DNA of 64,000 bases from Faecalibacterium duncaniae (GCF_010509575.1 NZ_CP048437.1:1240001-1304000); one strand, 5' to 3'. Counted from the stretch's first letter, positions 1 to 8,007 are shown. Numbers and translations are program-made. Notes: a model not told the origin generated them from the letters alone.

Positions 1-915
1 GGCGGCGGGAACATTACTGGTGACCTGCGAAGCAAGAACCGCCACCAGCACTTCCCGGCCGGTCAGAAACTCCTGCAGCCAGCCGGAAAATGCCGGAATG
101 CGCCCCAGATTGCCAATGAAGATGAAAAAAGCCACAAAGGTCAAAAGCAGGGAATAGTCCACTGCCCGTAAGGTGTGCGGGTCTGCAAAAAGAACGCAGA
201 CGAGTACAGCGGCAAAGGCGATGCCATAGGGCAGCACCCGGATCACGGACAGCAGGCAAACGGCAAACAGAACCAGATACAGCAGGATGATCTTCTGATC
301 CCCCTGAGATGCAGAAGAAGAAACAAGCTCGTCCACGGAGAGGGTGGCAGAGGCTTTCCGGCAGACCAGCGCTGCCCAAGTCGGCAGCAGGAGCAGAGAG
401 ACCAGTGTGTAGGGCAGCATAAGAAGCACAAATCCCCCGATGCTCATGCCGCTTTTTCCGTAAAGATAGAGGTTCTGCGGGTTGCCGATGGGGGTCAGCA
501 TACTGCCAAGGTTTGCCGCAATGGTCTGCATACAGACCACCGGGACCAGAAGGGAGCGGCGGACATCCGCTTCCAAACGGCTCAGGACCACGAACGTAAA
601 GGGAACGAAGGTCAGCAGGGAAACATCGTTGGTGATGAACATGCTTCCGAAAAAGCACAGCCCGACCAGTACCAGTGTCAGCTGAAAGGTGCTGTGGGTG
701 CGGGACAGCAATGCCCGTCCCAGGCCATCAAAAAAGCCCTGCCGCCGCAGCCCGGCCATGACCGTCATCAGGGAAAACAGGATCGCCAGCGTGCGCAGGT
801 CGATGTAGCCGAGATACTGCACATCCGGTGGAACAAAGAAGGCGGAGACAACGGCCAGCACAGCGGCTGCGGTGAGGACCGTTTCCTGCTGAATGAATTG
901 TTTGAGTAGTTTCAT
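1..915 (-). CDS. anion permease, SLC13/ArsB-like (3' end outside window)
   Basis: The ATG is at 915-913 behind an AAGGATG ribosome site, and the frame is still open at base 1, so the first 305 codons are present and the C-terminus is missing. The protein is almost wholly hydrophobic, with about eight membrane segments. FITNDVSLLTF (residues 93-103) and NLGSMLTPIGNPQNLY (135-150) are the paired signatures of ion-transporter-superfamily permeases (SLC13, ArsB, YbiR types), where these loops form the anion and coupling-ion sites. It would act as an inner-membrane anion or arsenite-type carrier; the substrate cannot be read from the sequence. It lies 65 bases downstream of the AEC transporter in the same direction and may share its transcript. 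Confidence 0.8.
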   Translation of the reverse strand, partial: MKLLKQFIQQETVLTAAAVLAVVSAFFVPPDVQYLGYIDLRTLAILFSLMTVMAGLRRQGFFDGLGRALLSRTHSTFQLTLVLVGLCFFGSMFITNDVSLLTFVPFTFVVLSRLEADVRRSLLVPVVCMQTIAANLGSMLTPIGNPQNLYLYGKSGMSIGGFVLLMLPYTLVSLLLLPTWAALVCRKASATLSVDELVSSSASQGDQKIILLYLVLFAVCLLSVIRVLPYGIAFAAVLVCVLFADPHTLRAVDYSLLLTFVAFFIFIGNLGRIPAFSGWLQEFLTGREVLVAVLASQVTSNVPAA

Positions 916-980
916 AGAGACACATCCTTGTAGTTGTAAAGGCTGCCCTGCTACGGTGCCGGACGGCCTTTTTTTGTATT

Positions 981-1913
981 TCAGAGCAACAGCTCAAACA
1001 ACCCGATCATCAGCGGCATGGTCAGGATGGAAAGCAGCGTGCTCAGGACATAGATCGCGCTGGAATGAGAAGCATCCCGGTCATAGAGCTGTGCCATGGA
1101 GGTGACCGTTGCACAGGCGGGGGTAATGGCAGAAAGGTAGACCGTCATCAGGATGGACTTGCCGTCCGGGATCCAAAGGGATGCGTGAACTGCCCAAAGT
1201 AGCAGGACGATGACCAGCGGAACACCCAGCAGACGCAGAAATACCGGCAGATAGTTGCGCGGGGTGCAGAAAACCTTTTTGAGGGGGACTTCCGCAATGG
1301 CCATGCCTGCCAGCAGCATTCCCATGGGGCCGATCATATTGCCGACACTGCTCAGTGTGCTGGTGATTGGGGCGGGCAGCGAGATGTGCAGCAGGTACAG
1401 CAGAGCACCGGCTGCAATGGCAATCAGATTGACATTGGTAAGGAGCTTGCGCCATTCCAGCCGGGCAGACCCCTGCAGGCAGGCACTGGCATGGGTCCAG
1501 AGCAGCACCAGCTGTACAATGACAAAGGCGCAGGAGTAGACAACATATTCCTCCCCCAGCAGGGCCTGCACGATGGGAATGACCAGCGCGGCGGCATTGC
1601 TGTAAATGACATTGACCTGCTCCACTGCGTCCAGCTTGAGAACTTTGCGGAACAGCGCATTCAGAAGCAGAAATACAACGTGCATTCCAACGGCGATGCC
1701 CATGGAATAAAGCAGCCCGGTGCGGATCTCCGGTGTATCCTTGATCTGAAAGGCGTTCAGAACGACACAAGGCATGACCAGATAGACAAAGACCACAGAC
1801 AGCACCTTACTGTCCGATGCCTTCAACAAGCCGGTTTTCACAACGGCATATCCCATCAGCAGAATCAGAAATAGCTGCGCGATCTGCTGCATCAATAAAA
1901 GGCTGATTTGCAT
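981..1913 (-). CDS. AEC (auxin efflux carrier) family transporter
   Basis: 310 residues, the usual length for the AEC family, with about ten hydrophobic helices in two repeats. Members export or exchange organic anions such as malate. I chose the ATG at 1913 because AGGAG lies just upstream and the protein then begins directly with the first membrane helix (MQISLLLMQQIAQLF); a longer frame back to 1979 only adds a charged, poorly conserved stretch. Conserved small-residue helices such as LLAGMAIAEVPLKK and a polar C-terminal helix (SAITPACATVTSMAQLYD) are typical. The substrate is unknown. It is followed on the same strand by the anion permease, so the pair may handle related organic acids. 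Confidence 0.85.
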   Translation of the reverse strand: MQISLLLMQQIAQLFLILLMGYAVVKTGLLKASDSKVLSVVFVYLVMPCVVLNAFQIKDTPEIRTGLLYSMGIAVGMHVVFLLLNALFRKVLKLDAVEQVNVIYSNAAALVIPIVQALLGEEYVVYSCAFVIVQLVLLWTHASACLQGSARLEWRKLLTNVNLIAIAAGALLYLLHISLPAPITSTLSSVGNMIGPMGMLLAGMAIAEVPLKKVFCTPRNYLPVFLRLLGVPLVIVLLLWAVHASLWIPDGKSILMTVYLSAITPACATVTSMAQLYDRDASHSSAIYVLSTLLSILTMPLMIGLFELLL

Positions 1914-2010
1914 TTGAATCTCCTCTTTTGCAATTCGTTTTTGCAGCACCATCCTACTCCATTGGCGGGACATCGTCAAGAGAAAACAGAAAAAATGCGA
2001 TCAGAATAAG

Positions 2011-2041
2011 AGAAAAACGGATGGCTCCGCAGAACCATCCG
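2011..2041 (-). terminator. intrinsic terminator, minus strand
   Basis: Read on the minus strand, CGGATGG pairs with CCATCCG around a 10-base loop and is followed at once by TTTTTCT. It lies downstream of the symporter gene and of the coding-looking remnant that follows that gene. Confidence 0.6.
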
Positions 2042-2056
2042 ATAAAACTGGTATCA

Positions 2057-2181
2057 TCAGTCTTTCCGATACTTATATGCACCCTCAATGGCGTGGATCA
2101 GGTGATAACGGAACCGAGCGTGTCGGGGTAAATCCCTTTCTGCTCGTCCGGTTTCCCAAAAGCCAGCGGGGGCTTCACGGC
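2057..2181 (-). pseudogene. coding-like remnant downstream of the symporter stop codon
   Basis: Directly after the TAA of the symporter the same frame continues for 27 sense codons (AVKPPLAFGKPDEQKG, then IYPDTLGSVIT) before a TGA. A +1 step then gives LIHAIEGAYKYRKD and a stop, 16 bases before a terminator hairpin. Both parts look like real protein text, so this may be the decayed tail of an older gene or a lost C-terminal extension. I do not recognise the family. Confidence 0.3.
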
Positions 2182-3573
2182 TTAAGCAAGGATCCCGGTG
2201 GACTGCAAAAACAGCACCAGCATCATCACCGGAGCAACATATCGGATCATCACCCGGTAGAGTTTCTTGCGGCGGAAGGTCTCGCCGTTGCGCTGCATCT
2301 CGTCAATGACGTAATCCGGTGTCATGACCCAGCCAATCAGGATGGTGGACAGCAGGGCAATGAAAGGCATCATAACACTGTTGCTGACATAGTCCATGAT
2401 ATCCAACAGCTGACCCACCGATCCGTTGGGAAGCTGTACTTCAAAATAGAAGATGCTGTAACCCAGCGCAATGATGGCGGAAGCGGCCAGATAGATGACC
2501 GCCAGCACAAGCACCGTCTTTTTGCGGCCCGAGTGGAAGATCTCCATGCAGTTGGCGGTGATGGATTCCAGCACCGAGATGCAGGAAGTCAGGGTGGCAA
2601 AAATGGCAGTGACAAAGAACAGGATGCCAACGAACATGCCCGCCTTGCCCATGGCGTTGAATACCTTGGGCAGCGAGACGAACATCAGGCTGGGGCCTGC
2701 GCTCATGCCCTCGGTGCCAGAGAAAACATACACGGCGGGGATGATCATGGCACCGGCCAGCAGGGCTACGCCGGTATCGAAGATCTCAATCTGATTCACC
2801 GCTTTGTTCAGGTCTACGTCCGGTTTGACGTAGGAACCGTAGGTGATCATAATGCCCATGGACACGCTGAGGGAGAAGAACAGCTGGCTCATGGCATCCA
2901 GCAAAATCTGCAAAAAGCGGCTGACAGTCAGCCCTTCCATGTGCGGGGTCAGGTAGTAGCGCAGACCCTCCAGACCGGTGCGCATCTGGCCGGAGGCATC
3001 CTCGTGGCGCAGGGTGAGGGCGTAACCCGCAATCACCACCACCAGAACCAGCAGAATGGGCATCATGTAGCGGGACACCCGCTCAATGCCTCCCTCCACG
3101 CCGTTGTACACGATGAAAGCAGTCACGCCCATGAACAGCAGAGCGAACACCACAGGGGAGACTGGCGAGGTGATGAAGCTGGTAAAATAACCGTCCTCAG
3201 CAGCGGCAGCAGACTGTCCGGTCAGGTAGACTGCCGCATATTTCGTGATCCACCCGCCGATGACGGCATAGTAGGTCATAATCAGAACTGGCACCAGAAA
3301 AGTCAGGATGCCGAGGAATTTCCACTTGGGGCGCATCGTCTCGTAGGCGCGGATGGCACTCTGCTTTGTGCGGCGGCCAATGGCGATATCCGAGGTGAGC
3401 AGCGTGAAACCGAAGGTCAGCACCAGCACCAGATACACCAGCAAAAACAAACCGCCGCCATCTTTTGCGGCAAGGTACGGGAACCGCCACAGGTTGCCGA
3501 CACCCACCGCACTTCCGGCGGCAGCAAGGACAAATCCGATTTGTCCGGAGAAACTGCTTGCTTTCTTTTCCAT
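2182..3573 (-). CDS. sodium:neurotransmitter symporter (SNF/NSS) family protein
   Basis: 463 residues with twelve predicted membrane helices. The first helix carries GFVLAAAGSAVGVGNLWRFPY, reported here only in part as AAAGSAVGVGNLWRFPY, which is the unwound Na+/substrate-binding helix 1 of the LeuT fold. The third-helix and mid-protein features (GGWITKY, SMGIMITYGSY) also fit. Such proteins import amino acids or related amines with Na+. The ATG at 3573 was chosen because AGGAG precedes it and the family usually begins shortly before helix 1; the open frame extends to 3621 without a ribosome site. The substrate cannot be told. Its downstream side shows an odd in-frame continuation past the stop. 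Confidence 0.9.
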   Translation of the reverse strand: MEKKASSFSGQIGFVLAAAGSAVGVGNLWRFPYLAAKDGGGLFLLVYLVLVLTFGFTLLTSDIAIGRRTKQSAIRAYETMRPKWKFLGILTFLVPVLIMTYYAVIGGWITKYAAVYLTGQSAAAAEDGYFTSFITSPVSPVVFALLFMGVTAFIVYNGVEGGIERVSRYMMPILLVLVVVIAGYALTLRHEDASGQMRTGLEGLRYYLTPHMEGLTVSRFLQILLDAMSQLFFSLSVSMGIMITYGSYVKPDVDLNKAVNQIEIFDTGVALLAGAMIIPAVYVFSGTEGMSAGPSLMFVSLPKVFNAMGKAGMFVGILFFVTAIFATLTSCISVLESITANCMEIFHSGRKKTVLVLAVIYLAASAIIALGYSIFYFEVQLPNGSVGQLLDIMDYVSNSVMMPFIALLSTILIGWVMTPDYVIDEMQRNGETFRRKKLYRVMIRYVAPVMMLVLFLQSTGILA

Positions 3574-3755
3574 GATTCTGAAACTCCTATCCATATTTCC
3601 TATTGTAATATAGTATAACATGAAGTATCATATCAGTAAACCGAATAAATTTACTATGACCTATAAATTTTGCTTATGGAGCGCTTGAGATGCGGGAACA
3701 AAAAGAAAGGAAAAGCACAATCCAGACGGTATCAGCGGCAGACAACAAGAATAAA
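3574..3755. other. AT-rich intergenic stretch
   Basis: About 180 AT-rich bases between the symporter start and the promoter of the decayed XRE gene. Apart from the symporter ribosome site near 3585 I see no gene or clear structured RNA here. Confidence 0.5.
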
Positions 3756-3784
3756 TTGTGATTTCATAAGATTGGTGTTATAAT
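3756..3784 (+). promoter_or_regulatory. sigma-70 type promoter of the remnant XRE gene
   Basis: TTGTGA and TATAAT separated by exactly 17 bases, about 60 bases before the ATG of the frameshifted XRE regulator. Confidence 0.6.
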
Positions 3785-3846
3785 AAGAGAAAAGTTCCTG
3801 CCGGGGCAACCGCCCGGTGGTATGGATAGAAAAGCAGGAAAACAAT

Positions 3847-4003
3847 ATGCACATCAACTATAAACCACTCTGGCGCACTGATAGAGCGTGATATGAGAAA
3901 AGAAGATTTAAGGCTTGCCGCCGGTATGACAACGAATATGATTGCCAACATGAGCAAAGAGGGAAAGCACATCAGCACGGACGGATGCACCGGGAATATT
4001 TGA
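3847..4003 (+). pseudogene. XRE/Cro-type helix-turn-helix regulator, frameshifted and truncated
   Basis: The frame from 3847 reads MHINYKPLWRT and then runs off frame. After a one-base shift near 3880 it continues IERDMRKEDLRLAAGM, TTNMIANMSKEGKHISTD, which is the typical helix-turn-helix of small Cro-like regulators of about 70 residues from clostridial mobile elements. The usual C-terminal third is missing because the sequence switches to a TnpV-like gene at about 3981. The protein is almost certainly non-functional. Confidence 0.65.
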
Positions 4004-4242
4004 GAAAAGTCCACCCAGCCAGATTGAACACATTGATACTGACCGGAGAATTGTGGACATATCTTGCAGACCTGAACGAACAGGCACAGGAACGGTTAGA
4101 TACCATCATGGAGCAGATAAAAATTGCCGAGGGCGTAACCGAGAAATTAAAGTGTACCCGTCAAATGGAATGGGTGCGGCGATGCAATAACATTCACAAT
4201 CGGGCAGAAGAAATTATTCTGCATGAGATAATTTATTCATAA
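3985..4242 (+). pseudogene. TnpV-like transposon protein, 5'-truncated
   Basis: 85 codons. The C-terminal part (LADLNEQAQERLDTIMEQ, EGVTEKL, QMEWVRRCNNIHNRAEEI) matches the conserved end of TnpV, a small protein carried by clostridial conjugative and transposable elements; its biochemical role is not established. TnpV is normally longer at the N-terminus, and here the start is fused to the broken XRE gene, so this is probably a remnant although the frame is intact from the ATG at 3985. It shows that the AT-rich block around it came in on a mobile element. Confidence 0.65.
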
Positions 4243-4289
4243 TAGTATGGTGTCAGGATTATGACAAATCAGAGGTTAAAAGGTGCGTT

Positions 4290-4856
4290 ATGTTAAAAAG
4301 CATAGGGTTATATTTTAGAAAAATAGATTTTCTGAATTTTGCAGTTGGGGCTATAATGCCAATCATTGTATTGTTTATAGTTTATTCATCAGTCAAATCA
4401 AATATAATTCTTCAAGACACTGGTTTTTTATCACTGTTGATGAATCATAAAGGAAAAATCATATTTTACTTTTTCGTGTCCTTTATTGAAGAAGTTATTT
4501 TTAGAGGAATTATTTTTGGGCTGTTGCTGCAAAAATGTAAAAATAAGTATTTGAGTTGCGTAATCGCTGCACTTATTTTTACACTACCACATATTTTTAA
4601 TACCGATAATATTTCTGTTCTGGTAATGTTTATTTTTCCTTTTCTATATGGAATATTTGCCAATGAAATGTTTTACACTACAAAGAGTATTTGGATGCCT
4701 ACAGGATTTCATTGGTTATGGAATTATACAATAACAAGTTTGTTTCTTGTTACAGGAACACAAAGTTTCATATATGTACATATCATAGCAGCAATGGTTA
4801 TAATGATACCGTTGTTTTACATTGTTATTGGGAAAACACGCCTAAGTGGCGATTGA
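4290..4856 (+). CDS. CPBP (CAAX/Abi) family intramembrane metalloprotease
   Basis: 188 residues with six to seven membrane helices. FIEEVIFRGIIFG (residues 67-79) holds the EExxxR motif, TLPHIFN the first His motif and GFHWLWNYT the second His motif, so the glutamate and histidine metal ligands of CPBP proteases are all present. Relatives process prenylated proteins or secreted peptides and sometimes give immunity to bacteriocins. The gene is strikingly AT-rich beside its GC-rich neighbours, which fits acquisition with the adjoining TnpV remnant. It is followed by an intrinsic terminator. No peptide substrate gene is visible beside it. Confidence 0.8.
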   Translation: MLKSIGLYFRKIDFLNFAVGAIMPIIVLFIVYSSVKSNIILQDTGFLSLLMNHKGKIIFYFFVSFIEEVIFRGIIFGLLLQKCKNKYLSCVIAALIFTLPHIFNTDNISVLVMFIFPFLYGIFANEMFYTTKSIWMPTGFHWLWNYTITSLFLVTGTQSFIYVHIIAAMVIMIPLFYIVIGKTRLSGD

Positions 4857-4907
4857 TAGCTTACAATTTATCGCTTTACACAATATCAACTGAATAACCA
4901 CAGCACG

Positions 4908-4957
4908 AACCGCTGCTACATGGAAGCCAACAAACCATGCAACAGCGGTTTTTCTTT
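4908..4957 (+). terminator. intrinsic terminator after the CPBP gene
   Basis: AACCGCTG pairs with CAGCGGTT, with an inner CATGG/CCATG stem, and is followed by a T-rich tract. Confidence 0.7.
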
Positions 4958-5166
4958 ACCGTTTTTTCCTCTGGCTGATAGGCGTTCCCATTTTCTTTGA
5001 CTTTTTGAGAATCCGAATGAGCCAGCGAAATTCTTCGTCTGACAGATTTTTATAGTCGATACCAAGCTGCTTGCAGTAAAGTACAACGAGCTTTTCATCC
5101 CGGCTACCCTTGAAAATTGAATATGCAGCTTCAGGTACTTCCAGACAATGATACTTCCGTAATTCG
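4956..5166 (-). pseudogene. C-terminal fragment of an unrecognised mobile-element protein
   Basis: On the minus strand an open frame of about 70 codons ends at 4956 (for example AAYSIFKGSRDEKLVVLYCK, LGIDYKNLSDEEFRWLIRIL, TPISQRKKR). It has no start codon; its coding character stops near 5160, where the opposite strand carries the tail of a sigma-factor gene. It looks like the end of a gene whose 5' part was lost at a recombination junction. I do not recognise the family. Confidence 0.45.
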
Positions 5167-5328
5167 CGGCTCGGTCATAAAGAAGACGGGCTGGCGGGTC
5201 AGCCGCCCCTGACCCAACTGGAAACGGCACAGCTGCTCCAGATCAGCAGAAGTTATGTCTCAAGGCTTGAGACCCACGCACTGGAACAGTTGCGCAAAGG
5301 CTGGCTTCAAGAATCACCGGGAGAATAA
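5152..5328 (+). pseudogene. C-terminal fragment of a sigma-70 family factor (region 4)
   Basis: The frame ending with TAA at 5328 reads PPLTQLETAQLLQISRSYVS, RLETHALEQLRKGW, which is the region 4.2 helix-turn-helix of sigma-70 factors, closest in style to sporulation sigma factors of clostridia. Upstream of about 5150 the frame is closed and the sequence belongs to another gene fragment on the other strand, so the promoter-recognition regions 2 and 3 are gone. It cannot be a working sigma factor. Confidence 0.6.
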
Positions 5329-5360
5329 AGGGTGCCGCCTGCGGGCGGCGCATGGAGCGA

Positions 5361-6026
5361 TCAACGGGTCAACAGTTCAAAGTGATTCCGCTTGGTGACC
5401 AGCAGCCCTTCCTTTTGCAGCTTGGAAAGCTCCACCGACATGGCGGCACGCTCCACGCAGAGAAAATCCGCCAGCTGCTGACGGTCAAAGGGAATGTCAA
5501 AGGAAAGGGAGGACTGCCGGATGGATTCGGCAGACAGGTAGGACAGCAGTTTTTCCCGGGTGGTGCGCTTGCTGACATGGGTGATCTTATCGTTAAAAAG
5601 CAGTATTTTGTTTGCCAGAACGCTGACCAGATTGCGGATGAGTTTCTGGTGATGGTCGCAGGCGGTGGGGCAGGAGGTGAGCAGCCGCTTGACGTTCAGC
5701 AGCAGAATTTCGCAATCCTCCTCTGCCACCACGCTGATGTTCAGGATGGCACCGGGGGTGGCGGCGTAAGGCTCCCCGAAAAAGTCTCCGGTATTGCACT
5801 TGGACAGGATGTTGCGGTGTCCCCAAAGATCCTCCTGGATCACAAGGGTGGAGCCGGACAGTACCAGCCCCATGACCTCTGTGGAATCTCCGGCACGGAA
5901 AATGTAGGAGCCCCGGGGCCGGGTGATTTTCGCTGCACTGACACAGTGCAGGATGGACAAAATCTCATTGTCGGTAAGCCCGGTAAAAAAGGGGCAGTTC
6001 CGTAGAACAGGCAGATATTTTTGCAT
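5361..6026 (-). CDS. Crp/Fnr family transcriptional regulator
   Basis: 221 residues. The first 120 form a cyclic-nucleotide-binding-type beta-roll (GSYIFRAGDSTEVMGLVLSG, TGDFFGE). The last 70 hold a winged helix (TTREKLLSYLSAES, PFDRQQLADFLCVERAAMSV). There is no N-terminal cysteine cluster like that of FNR, so the effector is not an Fe-S cluster of the classical type; haem, NO or a small molecule are possible. It is divergent from a ferredoxin-type gene across 99 bases that hold opposed promoters and a dyad, which suggests that it controls that gene. In anaerobic Firmicutes such regulators often govern nitrosative-stress genes such as hcp; hcp is here too, but 26 kb away. Confidence 0.85.
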   Translation of the reverse strand: MQKYLPVLRNCPFFTGLTDNEILSILHCVSAAKITRPRGSYIFRAGDSTEVMGLVLSGSTLVIQEDLWGHRNILSKCNTGDFFGEPYAATPGAILNISVVAEEDCEILLLNVKRLLTSCPTACDHHQKLIRNLVSVLANKILLFNDKITHVSKRTTREKLLSYLSAESIRQSSLSFDIPFDRQQLADFLCVERAAMSVELSKLQKEGLLVTKRNHFELLTR

Positions 6027-6040
6027 AAAAGCCCTCCTTG

Positions 6041-6081
6041 TTGGAATTCAAACATACAAGCTGCCTTTAGTATACTATAAT
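6041..6081 (+). promoter_or_regulatory. activator-type promoter with candidate Crp/Fnr site (ferredoxin gene)
   Basis: A TATAAT at 6076-6081 has no good -35 hexamer. Instead an imperfect dyad GTTGGAATTCAAAC (6040-6053) is centred about 41.5 bases before the expected start site, the classical class II position for a Crp/Fnr activator. Confidence 0.45.
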
Positions 6082-6097
6082 AAGGATGCAAATGCAA
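6069..6097 (-). promoter_or_regulatory. promoter of the Crp/Fnr gene
   Basis: On the minus strand TTGCAT and TATACT are separated by 17 bases. The -10 element overlaps the divergent promoter of the ferredoxin gene, so the two cannot easily be used at once. Confidence 0.55.
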
Positions 6098-6125
6098 AAA
6101 ACACCCACAACAGGAGAGTATAGAT

Positions 6126-6845
6126 ATGATTCGGAAGATCATCCATATTGACGAAGAAAAATGCAACGGCTGCGGCTTGTGCGCAACCGCCTGCCATGAA
6201 GGTGCCATTGATATCATCAACGGCAAGGCAAAGCTGGTGCAAGAGAATTTCTGCGATGGCTTTGGCGACTGCCTGCCGGGCTGCCCCACCGGTGCCATCA
6301 CCTTTGAAGAGCGGGAAGCTCCCGCTTACGACGAGGCGGCGGTGCAGGAGAACAAAAAGAAAAAGGAGCTGCAGGAGAAGATGAAGCATCTCCACGAGGG
6401 AGGCTGCCCCGGCTCCCGGATGCGGATGCTGGAACAGCCGGAGGCCGCCGAAAGCGCAGCTTCTGCCCCCGTGCAGTCAGTTTCCCGGCTCCGTAACTGG
6501 CCGGTGCAGATCAAGCTGGCACCTGTCCATGCGCCCTACTTTGAGGGCGCAAAGCTACTGATCGCAGCGGACTGCACGGCCTATGCCTACGCCAATTTCC
6601 ATCAGGAATTTATGCGCGGCAAGGTGACCCTCATCGGCTGCCCGAAGCTGGATGCTGTGGATTACAGCGAAAAGCTGACCGAGATTCTGCGCAGCAACGA
6701 CATCCAGAGCGTGACCATCCTCCGCATGGAGGTGCCCTGCTGCGGCGGCTTGGAGATGGCCGCAAAAAAGGCACTGCAGACCAGCGGAAAGTTCATTCCG
6801 TGGCAGGTGGTCACCATTTCCATTGACGGAAAAATTCTGGACTAA
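6126..6845 (+). CDS. 4Fe-4S ferredoxin-type protein
   Basis: 239 residues. The N-terminus carries one classical cluster motif (CNGCGLCATACHEGA, residues 14-28) and a second cysteine set, CDGFGDCLPGCPTGA, spaced as C-x5-C-x3-CP, a spacing seen in this family of clostridial ferredoxin-like proteins. The rest is a conserved domain with further Cys residues (LIGCPKLDAVDY, EVPCCGGLE). Such proteins are predicted electron carriers or redox sensors linked to anaerobic stress responses; the partner is unknown. The gene has CAGGAG before its ATG and is divergent from a Crp/Fnr regulator that probably activates it. A degenerate copy of its last 17 codons is found near 9.58 kb. Confidence 0.8.
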   Translation: MIRKIIHIDEEKCNGCGLCATACHEGAIDIINGKAKLVQENFCDGFGDCLPGCPTGAITFEEREAPAYDEAAVQENKKKKELQEKMKHLHEGGCPGSRMRMLEQPEAAESAASAPVQSVSRLRNWPVQIKLAPVHAPYFEGAKLLIAADCTAYAYANFHQEFMRGKVTLIGCPKLDAVDYSEKLTEILRSNDIQSVTILRMEVPCCGGLEMAAKKALQTSGKFIPWQVVTISIDGKILD

Positions 6846-6885
6846 ATGCGGCAACACAGATCGACCGAGTGTCTTTGACTTTGGG

Positions 6886-7842
6886 TTATTCCAAGGCGGT
6901 GCGGGCAGTGCGCACAAGATACTCCATGGCCTCCACCGGGTACTGCCCGGCGGCGGTCTCCCCGGTGAGCATCACGCTGGAAGCGCCGTCTGCTACGGCG
7001 TTGTAGATGTCGCTGACCTCGGCGCGGGTGGGGACCGCCCGGCTGCACATACTGTCCAGCATCTGGGTCACCACCATAAAGGACACCCCGGCAGACCGGC
7101 AGACCGCCGAAAGCTGTTTCTGACACCGGGGCAGCTCCCACAGGGGTATGGCGTTGCCAAGGTCCCCGCGGGCAATGACCACTTCATCCACAAGGGGCAG
7201 GAACTCCGGCAGGGCCTGTACCCCCGCAAGGCTCTCGATCTTGGCAAAAATGCGGATCTGCCCGGCCCCGGCCTGTTCCAGCGCCCGGCGCAGGGTGCGG
7301 ATGTCCTCAGCCCCCCGCACGAAGGGAAGCATCACCCCGGTAACGCCGCAGGCTCCCGCCAGCTGCAGGTTTTGCAGGTCCTCCTCCGTCAACGTGGGGG
7401 AGGCCACCGTCAGCCCCGGTGCCGCAAGGCTTTTACGGCTTTGCAGGGTGCCGCCCCGTACCACAGTACACTGCAGGGCAGCGCCATCGGCTTCGGCCAC
7501 CTGCACAAGGAGCCTGCCGTCGTCCAGCAGGAGGTCCTGGCCCGGCCGGGCTGCATGCACCAGCGCCGCCGGGCAGGGGACACCCCCTTGCCCCAGCCGG
7601 AGGCTCTGGCCTGGTTCCAGCACAAGGGGCTGGGGCAGCGTGCCAATGCGCAGCTCCGGCCCCTGCAGGTCGATGAGCAGCTGGGGGATGCCCACGGCGT
7701 GGATGATATCCAGCCAGTCTTTGTGGGCCGAAAGGGGCCCGTGGGAAAGGTTCATGCGGATGCCCGTCATGCCAGCTTCCACCATGCGCTGCAAGGTCTC
7801 CAGCTGGGCACAGGCGGGGCCAATGGTACCATAAAATTCCAA
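6886..7842 (-). CDS. pyruvate kinase-like protein lacking the C-terminal domain
   Basis: 318 residues, against about 470-590 for normal pyruvate kinase. The beta/alpha barrel is recognisable: start-proximal YGTIGPAC, GIRMNLSHG (substrate Arg/Asn), LIDLQGPELRIG, the metal-binding IFAKIESLAGV (catalytic Lys, Glu), VDEVVIARGDLG and VVTQMLDSM, VMLTGETAAGQYP. The lid B domain is present, but the protein ends right after the barrel, so the allosteric C domain is absent. The stop lies before any repeat or remnant, so this looks like a stable short form. It starts with TTG at 7842 behind GGGTGA, because no ATG fits. It may be an unregulated pyruvate kinase or a paralogue with another phosphoenol substrate. 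Confidence 0.75.
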   Translation of the reverse strand: MEFYGTIGPACAQLETLQRMVEAGMTGIRMNLSHGPLSAHKDWLDIIHAVGIPQLLIDLQGPELRIGTLPQPLVLEPGQSLRLGQGGVPCPAALVHAARPGQDLLLDDGRLLVQVAEADGAALQCTVVRGGTLQSRKSLAAPGLTVASPTLTEEDLQNLQLAGACGVTGVMLPFVRGAEDIRTLRRALEQAGAGQIRIFAKIESLAGVQALPEFLPLVDEVVIARGDLGNAIPLWELPRCQKQLSAVCRSAGVSFMVVTQMLDSMCSRAVPTRAEVSDIYNAVADGASSVMLTGETAAGQYPVEAMEYLVRTARTALE

Positions 7843-7868
7843 AAAATCACCCGGTTTCGTTTTTTCCT

Positions 7869-7896
7869 ATTGTAACACGGAACGGGACCGTTGAAA
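7869..7896 (-). promoter_or_regulatory. promoter of the short pyruvate kinase gene
   Basis: Minus strand: TTTCAA and TACAAT with 16 bases between, about 27 bases before the TTG start. Confidence 0.4.
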
Positions 7897-8007
7897 AGTG
7901 CCAAACCAGGCGGCAACGAAAAAAAGCGTGGCAGCCCGCCCCAAAGGGGAAAACGGGGAGAGCCAGAACCAAGAAATTGTTGCAGAAGTATTATTTTTTC
8001 GTGAATA

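Noticed and set aside
14..658. A 214-codon minus-strand frame inside the anion permease
   Set aside because: It is out of frame with the permease, which runs from 915 through base 1 with clear transporter motifs; the shorter frame is Cys/Arg/Pro-rich shadow sequence.
2077..3618. A 513-codon plus-strand frame opposite the symporter
   Set aside because: His/Gln/Gly-rich shadow of a clear LeuT-fold gene; no start signals.
4916..5230. A 104-codon minus-strand frame across the element boundary
   Set aside because: A different minus-strand frame (ending at 4956) has the protein-like text, and this one runs across the sigma-fragment junction.
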